DNA of 51,575 nt, from contig CAAGCE010000130.1 of NCBI GenBank assembly GCA_900768245.1, positions 1 to 51,575 on the forward strand, given 5' to 3'. The notes beneath the pieces are model-generated. The model was given only the letters and a program-made list of their open reading frames with translations, made no database searches and was not told the DNA's origin. Position 1 is the stretch's first letter; the number at the start of each line of letters is the position of its first letter. Positions 42,330 through 50,415 of this stretch are shown here, piece after piece. The stretch comes from Oscillospiraceae bacterium (GTDB taxonomy: Bacteria; Bacillota; Clostridia; Oscillospirales; Ruminococcaceae). A program made the position numbers and the translations under genes.

Positions 42330-44267
42330 ATGTTGTCAAAAAATACAATGAAAAAAATAATACCAATGGTTCTGGCACTGATAATAACGTTAGCTGCCTC
42401 AGCAATTGCATACCACAGCATAACAGCCGCAGAGGAATCGAGATGCAGAAATATACTCAGCGATTCTGCGGAAACCGTAAGCAAGGAAATAAAGCTGCGT
42501 TTTGAGGACAACGTCAATATACTGAAGCTTGTTTCCGATGTCATTCTTCACGAGGATAACCTTGAAAATTATGACAGCATAGCCGAAAATATAAACAAGT
42601 TTCAGCCGCTGACTATCTTTTCCCGTATAAATGTGCTTTATCCCGATAATACCATTCTCTTTCAGGACGGCAGTATGCAGGAAACAGACAGCTGCTATTT
42701 TGAGGAAGCCGTAAAAAAGGGAGAGCATATGTCCCGGCGCACCGCAGATCTTCATACGGGAAATGAAGTAATGTATTACTATATCCCCATCGGCAACAGC
42801 AGCGAACCGTCGGCTGTTCTTATCGGCGTAGTCGACTGTATAAGCTTAAAAAATTATTTCTCACCGAATATTTATAACGGACAGGCAGTAAGCTGCATCA
42901 TAGATTCATCAGACGGCAATTTTGTTATGGATCACCTGCACGATGAACTCGGAAATATCAAAACAATGTCACAGAGAAAGCAGCTCAAAGGCTTTGAAGA
43001 TATAAATATGACCGATGATGTGCTGAACAGCCGCACAGGTCTGACTGCCTTTGGATCAAAAACCAACGGCAAAAATTCATATGTGTACTATATGCCTATC
43101 GGTATATACAACTGGGAGCTTCTCATTATCGTTCAGGAGGATATAGCCTTTGCAAGCCTTTTTCAGATGAAGCGCATAATGATAATCATAGGTGCAGTCG
43201 AGGCGGTAATACTTGTGCTTTACTTCCTCTGGAATCTGTATACGCTGAGGCAGGCGGCAAAAAGCAAGGAAGAAACAGCAGTACAGCTTGACCGTGCCGA
43301 AACTCTTATACAGTGTGTATCGGAGCTTTCCTCAAATTCAAATACAGATAAAGCTATAAATAATCTGCTTAAAATAATCAACGGCTATTTCAAGGCTGAC
43401 CGCACATATATTTTTGAAATAAATGAAAAATGTCATATAGCTGTCAATACATATGAATGTGTTGCCGATGGCGTTACCGAGGAGATAAATAACCTCCAGC
43501 AGGTGCCTGTAAGCTTTGTGCAGAACTGGATAGACAATTTCAAAGAAAAAGGCTTTTATATCATCTCTGACATTGAAGATGAAAAATCAGCGGGACGTAT
43601 GGATATTTATGACCTGCTGAAGGCTCAGAATATACAGACGCTTGTAACAGTACCGCTGGAGCGTGACGGTGAGGTAATAGGTTTTATGGGAGTAGATAAT
43701 CCTAACCATAAATATGAGGATTCAAGCCTGCTTTCATCACTCAGGTTCTTTGTTTCAAACAGCCTTGCCGCAAAAGAGCGTCAGGAACGTCTGCGTATGC
43801 TCAGCTATAACGATATGCTGACAGGACTTTATAACCGTAACAAATATATCAAAACTGTTGAATCGTATACGGAAAATGTTCTTGAAAATATCGGCGTTGC
43901 ATATCTTGACCTTAACGGTCTGAAACGTACCAATGACAGGTTCGGTCACGAAGCAGGCGACCGGCTCATAAAAAATGCGTCCAGCGAGATCTCCGCAGTA
44001 TTCCCTAACAGCTGCTACCGTGTCGGCGGCGATGAGTTCGTTATAATTTCAATGGATACGGAAAAAGACGTGTTTGAAAATATGATAGATGAGCTGAAGA
44101 CCCATTCAAGGGAAAATCGGATAAGCATATCCGTCGGAGCAATGTGGTCGGATAAATGCGATGACCTTAAAAAGCTGCTCAAAGCCGCTGACAAGCTTAT
44201 GTATGACGACAAGAAAAAGTATTACGAAAACACCCCATATGACAGACGTCATTCATACACAGTTTAA
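42330..44267 (+). CDS. Membrane-bound diguanylate cyclase with extracellular sensor, GAF and GGDEF domains
   Basis: A 645-residue c-di-GMP synthase. A first helix (about 6-26) and a second (about 280-300, IMIIIGAVEAVILVLYFLWNLY) enclose an extracellular sensor of about 250 residues. A GAF domain (about 325-480, ADRTYIFEINEKCHIAVNTYEC onward, ending FMGVDNPNH) and a GGDEF domain (about 500-640, YNDMLTGLYNRNKYI, CYRVGGDEFVIIS) follow. The inhibitory RxxD site is absent. I start at the ATG at 42330 (AAGAAGG upstream) rather than a TTG seven codons before. Confidence 0.92.
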   Translation: MLSKNTMKKIIPMVLALIITLAASAIAYHSITAAEESRCRNILSDSAETVSKEIKLRFEDNVNILKLVSDVILHEDNLENYDSIAENINKFQPLTIFSRINVLYPDNTILFQDGSMQETDSCYFEEAVKKGEHMSRRTADLHTGNEVMYYYIPIGNSSEPSAVLIGVVDCISLKNYFSPNIYNGQAVSCIIDSSDGNFVMDHLHDELGNIKTMSQRKQLKGFEDINMTDDVLNSRTGLTAFGSKTNGKNSYVYYMPIGIYNWELLIIVQEDIAFASLFQMKRIMIIIGAVEAVILVLYFLWNLYTLRQAAKSKEETAVQLDRAETLIQCVSELSSNSNTDKAINNLLKIINGYFKADRTYIFEINEKCHIAVNTYECVADGVTEEINNLQQVPVSFVQNWIDNFKEKGFYIISDIEDEKSAGRMDIYDLLKAQNIQTLVTVPLERDGEVIGFMGVDNPNHKYEDSSLLSSLRFFVSNSLAAKERQERLRMLSYNDMLTGLYNRNKYIKTVESYTENVLENIGVAYLDLNGLKRTNDRFGHEAGDRLIKNASSEISAVFPNSCYRVGGDEFVIISMDTEKDVFENMIDELKTHSRENRISISVGAMWSDKCDDLKKLLKAADKLMYDDKKKYYENTPYDRRHSYTV

Positions 44268-44338
44268 GCAGACATTAAAAATCAATATTTTTTTCTGGCG
44301 GATATTCTATCTGTCCGCCTGTTTTTTAACAATGCTTA

Positions 44339-44400
44339 CGGCGCGGGTACTATATTGGGGTACGCAGATACTTGGGCGCGTCCAAATAAAAAAATTAAAA
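44339..44400 (+). repeat. GC-palindrome with A-rich tail, copy B2
   Basis: ACGGCGCGGGTACTAT, GGGCGCGTCC about 20 bp later and AAATAAAAAAATTAAAAA. The first 16 bases are nearly identical to B1. Confidence 0.7.
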
Positions 44401-44446
44401 ACTATAGGGCGCATCTATAAATCACAGTGCCTCAGATGTAAATAAA

Positions 44447-44480
44447 AACACCATCTGTTTTTACGCAGGCGGTGTTTTTG
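44447..44480 (+). terminator. Terminator between the convergent cyclase and DUF6472-like genes
   Basis: AACACCATCTG pairs with CAGGCGGTGTT, with a TTTTTACG loop and TTTTTGC after it. Confidence 0.65.
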
Positions 44481-44483
44481 CAT

Positions 44484-44672
44484 TTACATCTGGTGGCGCA
44501 CAACTCCGTACTCGTCGTCAAGGCGGTAGTATGGGCAGTAGTAGTTTGTTCCGGTCAGAAAACGGTTCATCTCGTCCTCGTCAAGCTCCACAAGGCAGGT
44601 GAAGCAGTCATAATCCTCGTCATAAACATAGTTCACGCAGGTCTCGCAGTTTGTTGCCTTTTTTTCAGCCAT
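44484..44672 (-). CDS. Small Cys-rich conserved protein (DUF6472-like)
   Basis: A 62-residue acidic protein with the pattern C..CVNYVYDEDYDCFTCLVELDEDEM..F, then NYYCPYYRLDDEYGVVRHQM. It matches a small conserved family of gut Clostridia that I recall as DUF6472. Five cysteines suggest metal or Fe-S binding, but nothing is known. The ATG at 44672 follows GGAGGGAG and overlaps the end of the phosphatase gene by 8 bp, so the two are coupled. Confidence 0.75.
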   Translation of the reverse strand: MAEKKATNCETCVNYVYDEDYDCFTCLVELDEDEMNRFLTGTNYYCPYYRLDDEYGVVRHQM

Positions 44673-45132
44673 TAAGTTCTCCCTCCAGTTTTTCAAGCAG
44701 CACTTTGCAGCCTTTCACAACGTCATTGTAGGTCGTGTCAAAATCACCCGTGTACCAAGGGTCGGCAACATCTCTCGGCTCGTCCGTCAGATCAAGAAGG
44801 CGGATTATCTTTTCATCGCCGCCTGTGATGCGCTTCATATTACGGATATTGGCACTGTCCATTCCGATAAGATAGTCGTATTTGTCATAGTCGCTTTTTG
44901 TAAGCTGAACGGCGTATTTTCCGTCGGTGCTGATGCCATGCTCACGAAGCTTGCGGCGTGTTCCGCTGTGCACGGGGTTGCCTATCTCCTCTGTGCTTGT
45001 GGCTGCGGAGGCGGTCACTATCTTCCCGTCAAGCCCGCACTTTTTTATCATATCTCTCATTACAAACTCTGCCATCGGCGAGCGGCATATGTTGCCGTGG
45101 CAGACGAATAGGATTTTTATCTTCTTGTCCAT
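44665..45132 (-). CDS. Low-molecular-weight protein tyrosine phosphatase
   Basis: A 155-residue cytoplasmic phosphatase. The catalytic P-loop is FVCHGNICRSPMAEF (residues about 9-23), and the general-acid Asp is in VADPWYTGDFDTTY. The family acts on phosphotyrosine or arginine phosphate in Firmicutes. It is translationally coupled to the Cys-rich small gene downstream. Confidence 0.95.
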   Translation of the reverse strand: MDKKIKILFVCHGNICRSPMAEFVMRDMIKKCGLDGKIVTASAATSTEEIGNPVHSGTRRKLREHGISTDGKYAVQLTKSDYDKYDYLIGMDSANIRNMKRITGGDEKIIRLLDLTDEPRDVADPWYTGDFDTTYNDVVKGCKVLLEKLEGELNG

Positions 45133-45361
45133 TAGGTTTCTCCGTTCCCGTAAATGCGTGATTTCCCTATTCTGCGTGGGTTGTGGGCGATAAAAGTTTT
45201 GTGCGGGAAATTTGCTCGGCAGAAGAATTGTGTGGAAATGGCGTATTTACGTTGGGTTTATTACAATTGGGAAGTAGTCAATCGGTAGTCGGGTTGGGGG
45301 GTGCAGTTTGCTTTTGGTACTATTATATATTATTTTTTTGGAGTTGGCAAGGGAAAAAGAA

Positions 45362-45388
45362 AAACTGCTGATTATTACACAGCAGTTT
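45362..45388 (-). terminator. Terminator of the 45412-46098 gene
   Basis: On the minus strand AAACTGCTG and CAGCAGTTT with a 9-base loop, followed by TTCTTTTTCCC. It marks the end of the accessory nuclease operon. Confidence 0.75.
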
Positions 45389-45411
45389 CACTATTACAAT
45401 TTATCTATCTT

Positions 45412-46098
45412 TTAAGCTCTCCGTTTATTCAACCATCTGCGATGACGTTCCTTACATATCTGATCAACCTCATTAGGGGAATATTGCTTTCCGTCATTAT
45501 GATACGGATGTGATACGATATAATCCATTACATGAAATTTTCCATCGTATGAATCAAATACGTTATAAATGTAATCTGCATAATCATGAAAGTTATTCAT
45601 GATTTCAATTATCACAGCGTCATATTCCTCTGCCATTGCATTTTCTCCGCGAAGGATTATTATTCCTGCGGCATCAGCATAATCATCATATTCAATTTTA
45701 TCAGAATACTTATGAGAAGTAAGATATCGTATTTTATCAGCTTGTGACTGATAACTGTTTTCAATATCTGCAAAATCAATTCCAATATAATAACACGTCT
45801 GAAGGTATATAAGCAAATTATGTGTTTTTATTTCATCACAGGCAAAAACAGTTTTATCAGGATGCATCTTTATGAATTCTGATACATCCTTTATATCCAT
45901 TCCTATCAAGGTAACTGCAGGTATTTTGCTTATATCGAAATCAGGAATTTTATCGGTTGCTAACCAGATTGCTCCAAAACTGATCATTGAACTAAAATCA
46001 ATTTCTTCTGTATTCTTTACTTCTTCTGTCTTCTTTACTTCTGCTTTCTTCTCTAATAAAAGTTCCAGTTCCTTATATTCTGCAACAGAAATAAACAA
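45412..46098 (-). CDS. Hypothetical protein, possibly 5'-truncated
   Basis: About 228 residues from a TTG start; I recognise no family. A Lys/Glu-rich segment (KKAEVKKTEEVKNTEE) is followed by alternating beta/alpha sequence (IWLATDKIPDF, VTLIGMDIKDVSEFI, KTVFACDEIKTHNLL) and a basic C-terminus ending WLNKRRA. The frame stays open upstream to 46182 and reads plausibly as protein (NLFDGIVSVEISEHLKKSHLF) but has no ATG or GTG, and no ribosome site precedes the TTG. A frameshift at a run of eight A near 46152-46159 or loss of the 5' end is likely. Third reading frame of the nuclease operon. Confidence 0.5.
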   Translation of the reverse strand: MFISVAEYKELELLLEKKAEVKKTEEVKNTEEIDFSSMISFGAIWLATDKIPDFDISKIPAVTLIGMDIKDVSEFIKMHPDKTVFACDEIKTHNLLIYLQTCYYIGIDFADIENSYQSQADKIRYLTSHKYSDKIEYDDYADAAGIIILRGENAMAEEYDAVIIEIMNNFHDYADYIYNVFDSYDGKFHVMDYIVSHPYHNDGKQYSPNEVDQICKERHRRWLNKRRA

Positions 46099-46187
46099 AT
46101 GAGATTTTTTTAAATGCTCAGATATTTCAACGCTAACTATTCCATCAAATAGATTTTTTTTGTGTCTGAAATAAAAATACAGTTAAT

Positions 46188-46295
46188 TTAATTGTCGACA
46201 AGTTGATTTAATATGCTCCATGCTTTTTCTGTAAAGCACTGTTTATTTTCAATATAGAACCTTTTGTAATCTTCATTATTGATAAACATATTCAT
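46188..46295 (-). CDS. Small 35-residue protein coupled to the nuclease gene
   Basis: A short acidic/aromatic peptide starting MNMFINNEDYKRFYIENKQC and ending LNQLVDN. Its ATG overlaps the nuclease stop codon (ATGA), the usual sign of translational coupling. No family recognised. It could be an intact small accessory protein or the start of the next gene broken by a stop codon. Confidence 0.5.
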   Translation of the reverse strand: MNMFINNEDYKRFYIENKQCFTEKAWSILNQLVDN

Positions 46296-47413
46296 TCTGC
46301 ATCTTCCTTATCTGCTTCAATTATATCATCAAGAAAATCTATTATGTTTTCAACGCTTGATTTTCTATTTTCTTCGTTGAAAATATATTTAAATACATCA
46401 TCTCCGGGATGGCGAAGATCAATGTGATCATTTCCTTTTTGACTTTTTCTCCAATTTACATAGATCCAGTTATCTTTCCACTCATTAGCAGTTGTATCTT
46501 TATGTTTGAATCCATCAGCTATTGTGAGGTATAGATTAGTATCAACACATAAATATGCAATAGTTTTTTTATTTTTTAAAACTACACATTCACGAAATCT
46601 ATCTGCCTTTTTTTCATCAGAATTATCATTCACCAAACGAAACGTATAAGCTTTTTTATCTTCAATGTCATTAATATATGTATCTAAAAATTTATTCTTA
46701 AAATAATTTTCAATATTTTCTTTTGAATCAAGTATTTTTTTTATTGCATGAGCTTTATCGTAGTCATTAATTTCGTCACAAATTAATTGGCTCATAACAT
46801 TTTCCTCCACCATTTTATCAATCACATAAATCATCTGATTGCATATTGATTTTATAATTCCATCATTTAATTCTTTTATTGAACTTTTCAACCATCCTCG
46901 TATTTCACTTTTAAATGAAATACACTTATATTGATTTTCTGTGAGTGTGTTAACGCTTTTTGCAGACGGAACACTTTTTGTAGGTGTCAGATAATATATT
47001 TTACCATTTTCATTTCCTTTGAAATAAAAATTATAGTAATCATAGATCTGATTATTCTGATCACGTGCCCATATCTTGACCTCAATTGGGTAAATGGTTT
47101 TATTTGCATAAATTACGATATCTACACGGCGTTTATCATCTATACCCTCTTCGAGAACGACCTGTGCTTTATTAATATCACATTTGATTGTATCGCCTAA
47201 AACATTTTCAATAAAGTTCTTTAAAAACAAATCACCACAGCCATGTTTACCGTTAGGATCAAGTAATTCTCCCAAGAATCTGCACATCAGAACTTCCTTA
47301 CTTTCAATACCAAGAACTTTAAAAATATTAAAATCAGACGTATCCGGCGTTGTGTTACCTTTAATTTTATCACTAAGCTCATTGAAAAAATCCGACTTAA
47401 ACAATTTTTCCAT
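46292..47413 (-). CDS. PD-(D/E)XK nuclease family protein (PDDEXK_4-like)
   Basis: A 373-residue putative nuclease. The active-site pattern is D98 in RRVDIVIY and E111-V-K113 in PIEVKIWARDQ. Upstream lies the family's N-terminal region (DFNIFKVLGIESKEVLMCRFLGELLDPNGKHGCGDLFLKNFI). The C-terminal half (about 200-373) contains WKDNWIYVNWRK and SVENIIDFLDDIIEAD, without known domain. Families of this type occur in accessory and defence loci, but a defence role here is inference from the neighbouring integrase and AT-rich composition. It is the first intact gene behind a consensus promoter. Confidence 0.78.
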   Translation of the reverse strand: MEKLFKSDFFNELSDKIKGNTTPDTSDFNIFKVLGIESKEVLMCRFLGELLDPNGKHGCGDLFLKNFIENVLGDTIKCDINKAQVVLEEGIDDKRRVDIVIYANKTIYPIEVKIWARDQNNQIYDYYNFYFKGNENGKIYYLTPTKSVPSAKSVNTLTENQYKCISFKSEIRGWLKSSIKELNDGIIKSICNQMIYVIDKMVEENVMSQLICDEINDYDKAHAIKKILDSKENIENYFKNKFLDTYINDIEDKKAYTFRLVNDNSDEKKADRFRECVVLKNKKTIAYLCVDTNLYLTIADGFKHKDTTANEWKDNWIYVNWRKSQKGNDHIDLRHPGDDVFKYIFNEENRKSSVENIIDFLDDIIEADKEDAE

Positions 47414-47425
47414 TTCGTTCTTTCC

Positions 47426-47580
47426 TTATTTCATTATATGAAAACTCAACCTATTAAGCAGATCATCATGTTCTTTATCTGCAAAATCAACCGCAATATA
47501 ACATCTGAATTTACACTGTAAATCTCAATTTCTTTAATTCTCTTCAATGCATTATGTAATAATGGTTCAATATTTGATTA
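47426..47580 (-). pseudogene. Frameshifted gene remnant in the nuclease leader
   Basis: Two overlapping frames each read like protein. The first gives NIEPLLHNALKRIKEIEIYS; the second, one frame over, gives YIAVDFADKEHDDLLNRL and ends FHIMK-stop 12 bp before the nuclease ATG. A single frameshift near 47495 would join them. No start codon with a ribosome site is present. Product not recognised. Confidence 0.45.
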
Positions 47581-47630
47581 AAATAAAAATCTCGACAATT
47601 GTATATAATAAAGGGATACTTCTAACAATT

Positions 47631-47659
47631 ATTATATAATTCTCTTTATCAATTGTCAA
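47631..47659 (-). promoter_or_regulatory. Sigma-A promoter of the nuclease operon
   Basis: On the minus strand TTGACA (47654-47659), 17-base spacer, TATAAT (47631-47636): exact consensus. ACAATTGT-type palindromes lie over the -35 region and again near 47596, possible repressor sites. Confidence 0.85.
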
Positions 47660-47773
47660 GCACTTTGCGCCACATCAACGTCAACGTGTCCGTTTTTTTG
47701 TACACATATGCCAACTCACACACAAAAACAAACACTCCATCAACCGAAGTGTCTGTTTTCATATATCAATTTA

Positions 47774-49048
47774 TCAGCACCCCACCCTGAACATCCCCTT
47801 CTCCATAGGCTTTTCATCATTCGTCTTTTCAACTTCTTCCCTAGCCCGATTCAACTCTTCCAACCGAACCATTTCATCCTTGGCATCCTCCAAGCCAAGA
47901 TGCGTGTAAGTGTTCATCGTGACGCTTATGTCCGAGTGCCCCATAAGATACTGCAGCGTTTTGGGATTCATTCCTGCTTTAGCCTGATTGCTGCAATATG
48001 TATGGCGGCATACATGAGGAGTGATGCTCGGCATTTGCAGCTTGAAAATATCATTGTATCTCTGAACTGCATGCTTAAATCGGTGCTGCCAGTGCATTGC
48101 TACTTCCGGTCTGCCTTGACTATCTCTATATAGGAATCCACAATGCCCTTCAACCATAATCTCAGGAAGATCGGTAGGTCGGTTATCAATAATCCGTTTG
48201 AATGTTTGATATTCATCTTCAGTCATAGGAATTTTGCGTGTTCTGGCATTTGTTTTCGTGGATTCAATAACATATTCCATCTTTGATGTTCTCTGCAGCT
48301 GATGATCGATATTGATAACCCTGTTTTCCATATCCAAATCATTGGTGGTAAGTCCGCAAAACTCTGATATTCTCAAGCCCGTATGGAAAAGAATGTAGAA
48401 TGCATCGTAGTATTTATAGTACACATTATCATAACGCACAAACTTTAAGAATCGGTTCATCTGCTCCTTTGTAATAGCCTGCCTTGTATGTTCGGTATTA
48501 ATTATAACACCCACCAACTCAAATCCGAACGGGTTCTTCATAAGAATATCATCATCAACTGCCATTTGGAAAGCGGGTCTTAACACACCTCTTACGGTTT
48601 TAATGGTACTTGACCCTCTACCCTCCTCCTGCATTTTAATCAAGAATAATTTTGCATCGGATGTTTTGATTTCGGTAATCTTTTTTGCACCAAACTCCTC
48701 TTTATCCAATATATTCGTTACAAATCCATAATTCATAAGCGTATTATGCTTGACACCCGTTCTGGTTTTCAGATAACGGGCAACCAGTTCTCTGACCGTC
48801 ATTTTCTTGCCCAGCGGATCTAATCTGGACTCCATGTCCATTCCTGCAATCTTCTCCAGCTCCCTGAGTGAAAGACAAGGCTGCTTTCCCACCGGCTGCG
48901 GATCTGTCGGAACAAGACGCCAGCTATAAAGGAACTTTATCTTCCCGTCAACTGTGTACTTGTACTGATATTTGCCGTTTGCTCTTATAGATTCTCCTGT
49001 GTGCAGAATCCTATGTTTTGAATCTCTTCTTTGTCCTTGGCTTGCCAT
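47774..49048 (-). CDS. int: Tyrosine recombinase (Tn916-type integrase)
   Basis: A 424-residue site-specific recombinase. The N-terminal part (RANGKYQYKYTVDGKIKFLYSWRLVPTDPQP) resembles the Tn916 Int arm-binding domain, followed by a SAM-like core-binding domain (about 88-175). The catalytic domain shows R in TGLRISEFCGL, HxxR in TPHVCRHTYCSNQ and the nucleophile Tyr in LMGHSDISVTMNTYTH. GGAGG lies 9 bases before the ATG, inside the end of the upstream excisionase-like gene. It marks an integrated conjugative element or prophage. Confidence 0.95.
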   Translation of the reverse strand: MASQGQRRDSKHRILHTGESIRANGKYQYKYTVDGKIKFLYSWRLVPTDPQPVGKQPCLSLRELEKIAGMDMESRLDPLGKKMTVRELVARYLKTRTGVKHNTLMNYGFVTNILDKEEFGAKKITEIKTSDAKLFLIKMQEEGRGSSTIKTVRGVLRPAFQMAVDDDILMKNPFGFELVGVIINTEHTRQAITKEQMNRFLKFVRYDNVYYKYYDAFYILFHTGLRISEFCGLTTNDLDMENRVINIDHQLQRTSKMEYVIESTKTNARTRKIPMTEDEYQTFKRIIDNRPTDLPEIMVEGHCGFLYRDSQGRPEVAMHWQHRFKHAVQRYNDIFKLQMPSITPHVCRHTYCSNQAKAGMNPKTLQYLMGHSDISVTMNTYTHLGLEDAKDEMVRLEELNRAREEVEKTNDEKPMEKGMFRVGC

Positions 49049-49253
49049 TTGCTAAATCCTCCTTAATTCCAGGTTTACTCAGATATACTAAAAATTCGTC
49101 CTTGATGACTAACTTTCGTTTCCCGTACATTGCCATAAATGGGAGATTGTCCTCATCGGTCAAACGGAACATCTTTCTTCTGCTAAGTCCAAATAAGGCT
49201 GCCGCTTCTTCCACAGTAAGTAAAGCCTTATCTTCTAACAATGGTTTATTCAT
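49011..49253 (-). CDS. Excisionase-like helix-turn-helix protein
   Basis: An 80-residue MerR/Xis-type DNA-binding protein: LLTVEEAAALFGLSRRKMFRLT, then NLPFMAMYGKRKLVIKDEFLVYL and a basic tail RTKKRFKT. It overlaps int by 38 bp, the usual xis-int arrangement. The ATG at 49253 follows AAGGTG. Confidence 0.8.
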   Translation of the reverse strand: MNKPLLEDKALLTVEEAAALFGLSRRKMFRLTDEDNLPFMAMYGKRKLVIKDEFLVYLSKPGIKEDLANGKPRTKKRFKT

Positions 49254-49334
49254 AAAATCACCTTCTGCTTTCGGTAGTAGTATATTACCGTCATGCCGCA
49301 GGAAAGTCAACTCCTTTTGGCAGACAAAACCTTA

Positions 49335-49529
49335 TTATATCGTAGAATTCCTGCAAAGATACTCCTCAAATTTTGTGCGTATTATAAGATAACGATTCCC
49401 GCTGATAACAGCAAAATCTCCGAGATTATTCTCCGCAAGCGATCTCATCTTTTTTATACCTATATGAAAATATAACGCTGCCTCTTTTATTGAAAGTGTA
49501 AAGCGTTCGTTATATGGTACTTCATTCAT
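49335..49529 (-). CDS. Tn916 Xis-like excisionase
   Basis: A 64-residue protein: NERFTLSIKEAALYFHIGIKKMRSLAE, then FAVISGNRYLIIRTKFEEYL. The pattern closely follows Tn916 Xis. The ATG at 49529 follows GGAGGT by 7 bases. Having two Xis-like genes in tandem before int is unusual; one may act as regulator. Confidence 0.8.
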   Translation of the reverse strand: MNEVPYNERFTLSIKEAALYFHIGIKKMRSLAENNLGDFAVISGNRYLIIRTKFEEYLCRNSTI

Positions 49530-49682
49530 GATTTTGACCTCCAAATCCGTAATGTTGAAATATATGTTTTATATCCCTCATTATCCACTGCGGATAATTG
49601 CATTGTTTTGGCGAATAGATGGGGGCAAAAAAATTTTCCGCCGAAGAAAAATCCTCGGCGGAATAAAACTATATATTTATTT

Positions 49683-50009
49683 CTACTGCGCAGGCAGCTC
49701 ATTCAAATCCTCCACAAGCCCCTCAACAACACCATTTCCACCCAAAGCCTTGTATTCAGCATAGAGATGCTCAAGGTTTTCACGCTCATATATCGGAAAC
49801 CTGCCAAGCTCGGAGTATTTGTTGTACATTCGTATGATCTCGGAACGAAGAAGTGCCTGAACACCCTTTTCAACTGCATTCTGCTTTATGTCCTGCTCTC
49901 TTTGTTTCTGCTGGACCTTTTCGATGCGTTTGTTTATGTGTGACGAAACTATACTCCCCACTCCAAAAGCCGAAATGAGCCAGCCTATGACCAAAACAAC
50001 TACATCCAC
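49683..50009 (-). CDS. Phage-type small membrane protein with coiled coil
   Basis: A 108-residue protein with one N-terminal membrane helix (VVVLVIGWLISAFGVGSIV), a basic/Gln-rich coiled coil (INKRIEKVQQKQREQDIKQN) and a C-terminal LEHLYAEYKALGGNGVVEGL motif. Similar proteins sit in phage lysis regions next to holins. The GTG start follows GAGGAG, which overlaps the end of the holin gene. Function unknown. Confidence 0.65.
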   Translation of the reverse strand: MDVVVLVIGWLISAFGVGSIVSSHINKRIEKVQQKQREQDIKQNAVEKGVQALLRSEIIRMYNKYSELGRFPIYERENLEHLYAEYKALGGNGVVEGLVEDLNELPAQ

Positions 50010-50011
50010 CG

Positions 50012-50227
50012 CTATTTCTCCTCATTATTCTTCTTTACTGCGGCTTTATCCGCTGTACTTTCTGCAAGCATATATACCGCAAGAGTTCCTGCCGCAGAAA
50101 TAACTCCTGCGACACGCTCCTGCGTTACGGCATCAACATTGAATGTGACCATAACGCTGATGATAACACCTGCGACAGCTGCCCAGAACTTGCGGCTCGA
50201 CAGTTTTCTTCTCCAGTCAATTTTCAT
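50012..50227 (-). CDS. Phage holin
   Basis: A 71-residue protein: KIDWRRKLSSRKFWAAVAGVIISVMVTFNV and a second hydrophobic helix GVISAAGTLAVYMLAES, ending in a charged AAVKKNNEEK tail. This is the layout of the small phage_holin_1-type proteins that permeabilise the membrane for endolysin. GAGGTGAG precedes the ATG. Confidence 0.75.
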   Translation of the reverse strand: MKIDWRRKLSSRKFWAAVAGVIISVMVTFNVDAVTQERVAGVISAAGTLAVYMLAESTADKAAVKKNNEEK

Positions 50228-50231
50228 ATTC

Positions 50232-50415
50232 TCACCTCAATCTCTCCGTGTATTTCAATGAGATCCAGCCGTTTCTCTTGCTTGAATACGATTTGAGCAA
50301 ACCCCATTTGTACCCATTTACGTCTTTTTCATTGACAATTGTATAAACCTCACCCTTTTTCAGAACGCCTACAACAGTATTGTTTGTTCCTGCACCACTT
50401 CTTACATTGAGTTCG
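50232..50415 (-). pseudogene. SH3b domain left from a phage endolysin
   Basis: About 60 residues reading DNELNVRSGAGTNNTVVGVLKKGEVYTIVNEK..WGLLKSYSSKRNGWISLKYTERL: a complete bacterial SH3 cell-wall-binding domain as found at the C-terminus of endolysins. The catalytic domain is missing; directly upstream the sequence changes to a DNA polymerase fragment in another frame. A GTG at 50441 gives an open frame, but it lacks a ribosome site. Confidence 0.75.

Noticed and set aside
47708..48133. 141-codon plus-strand frame opposite the integrase
   Set aside because: Antisense to the integrase C-terminus, with no ribosome site and no recognisable sequence.
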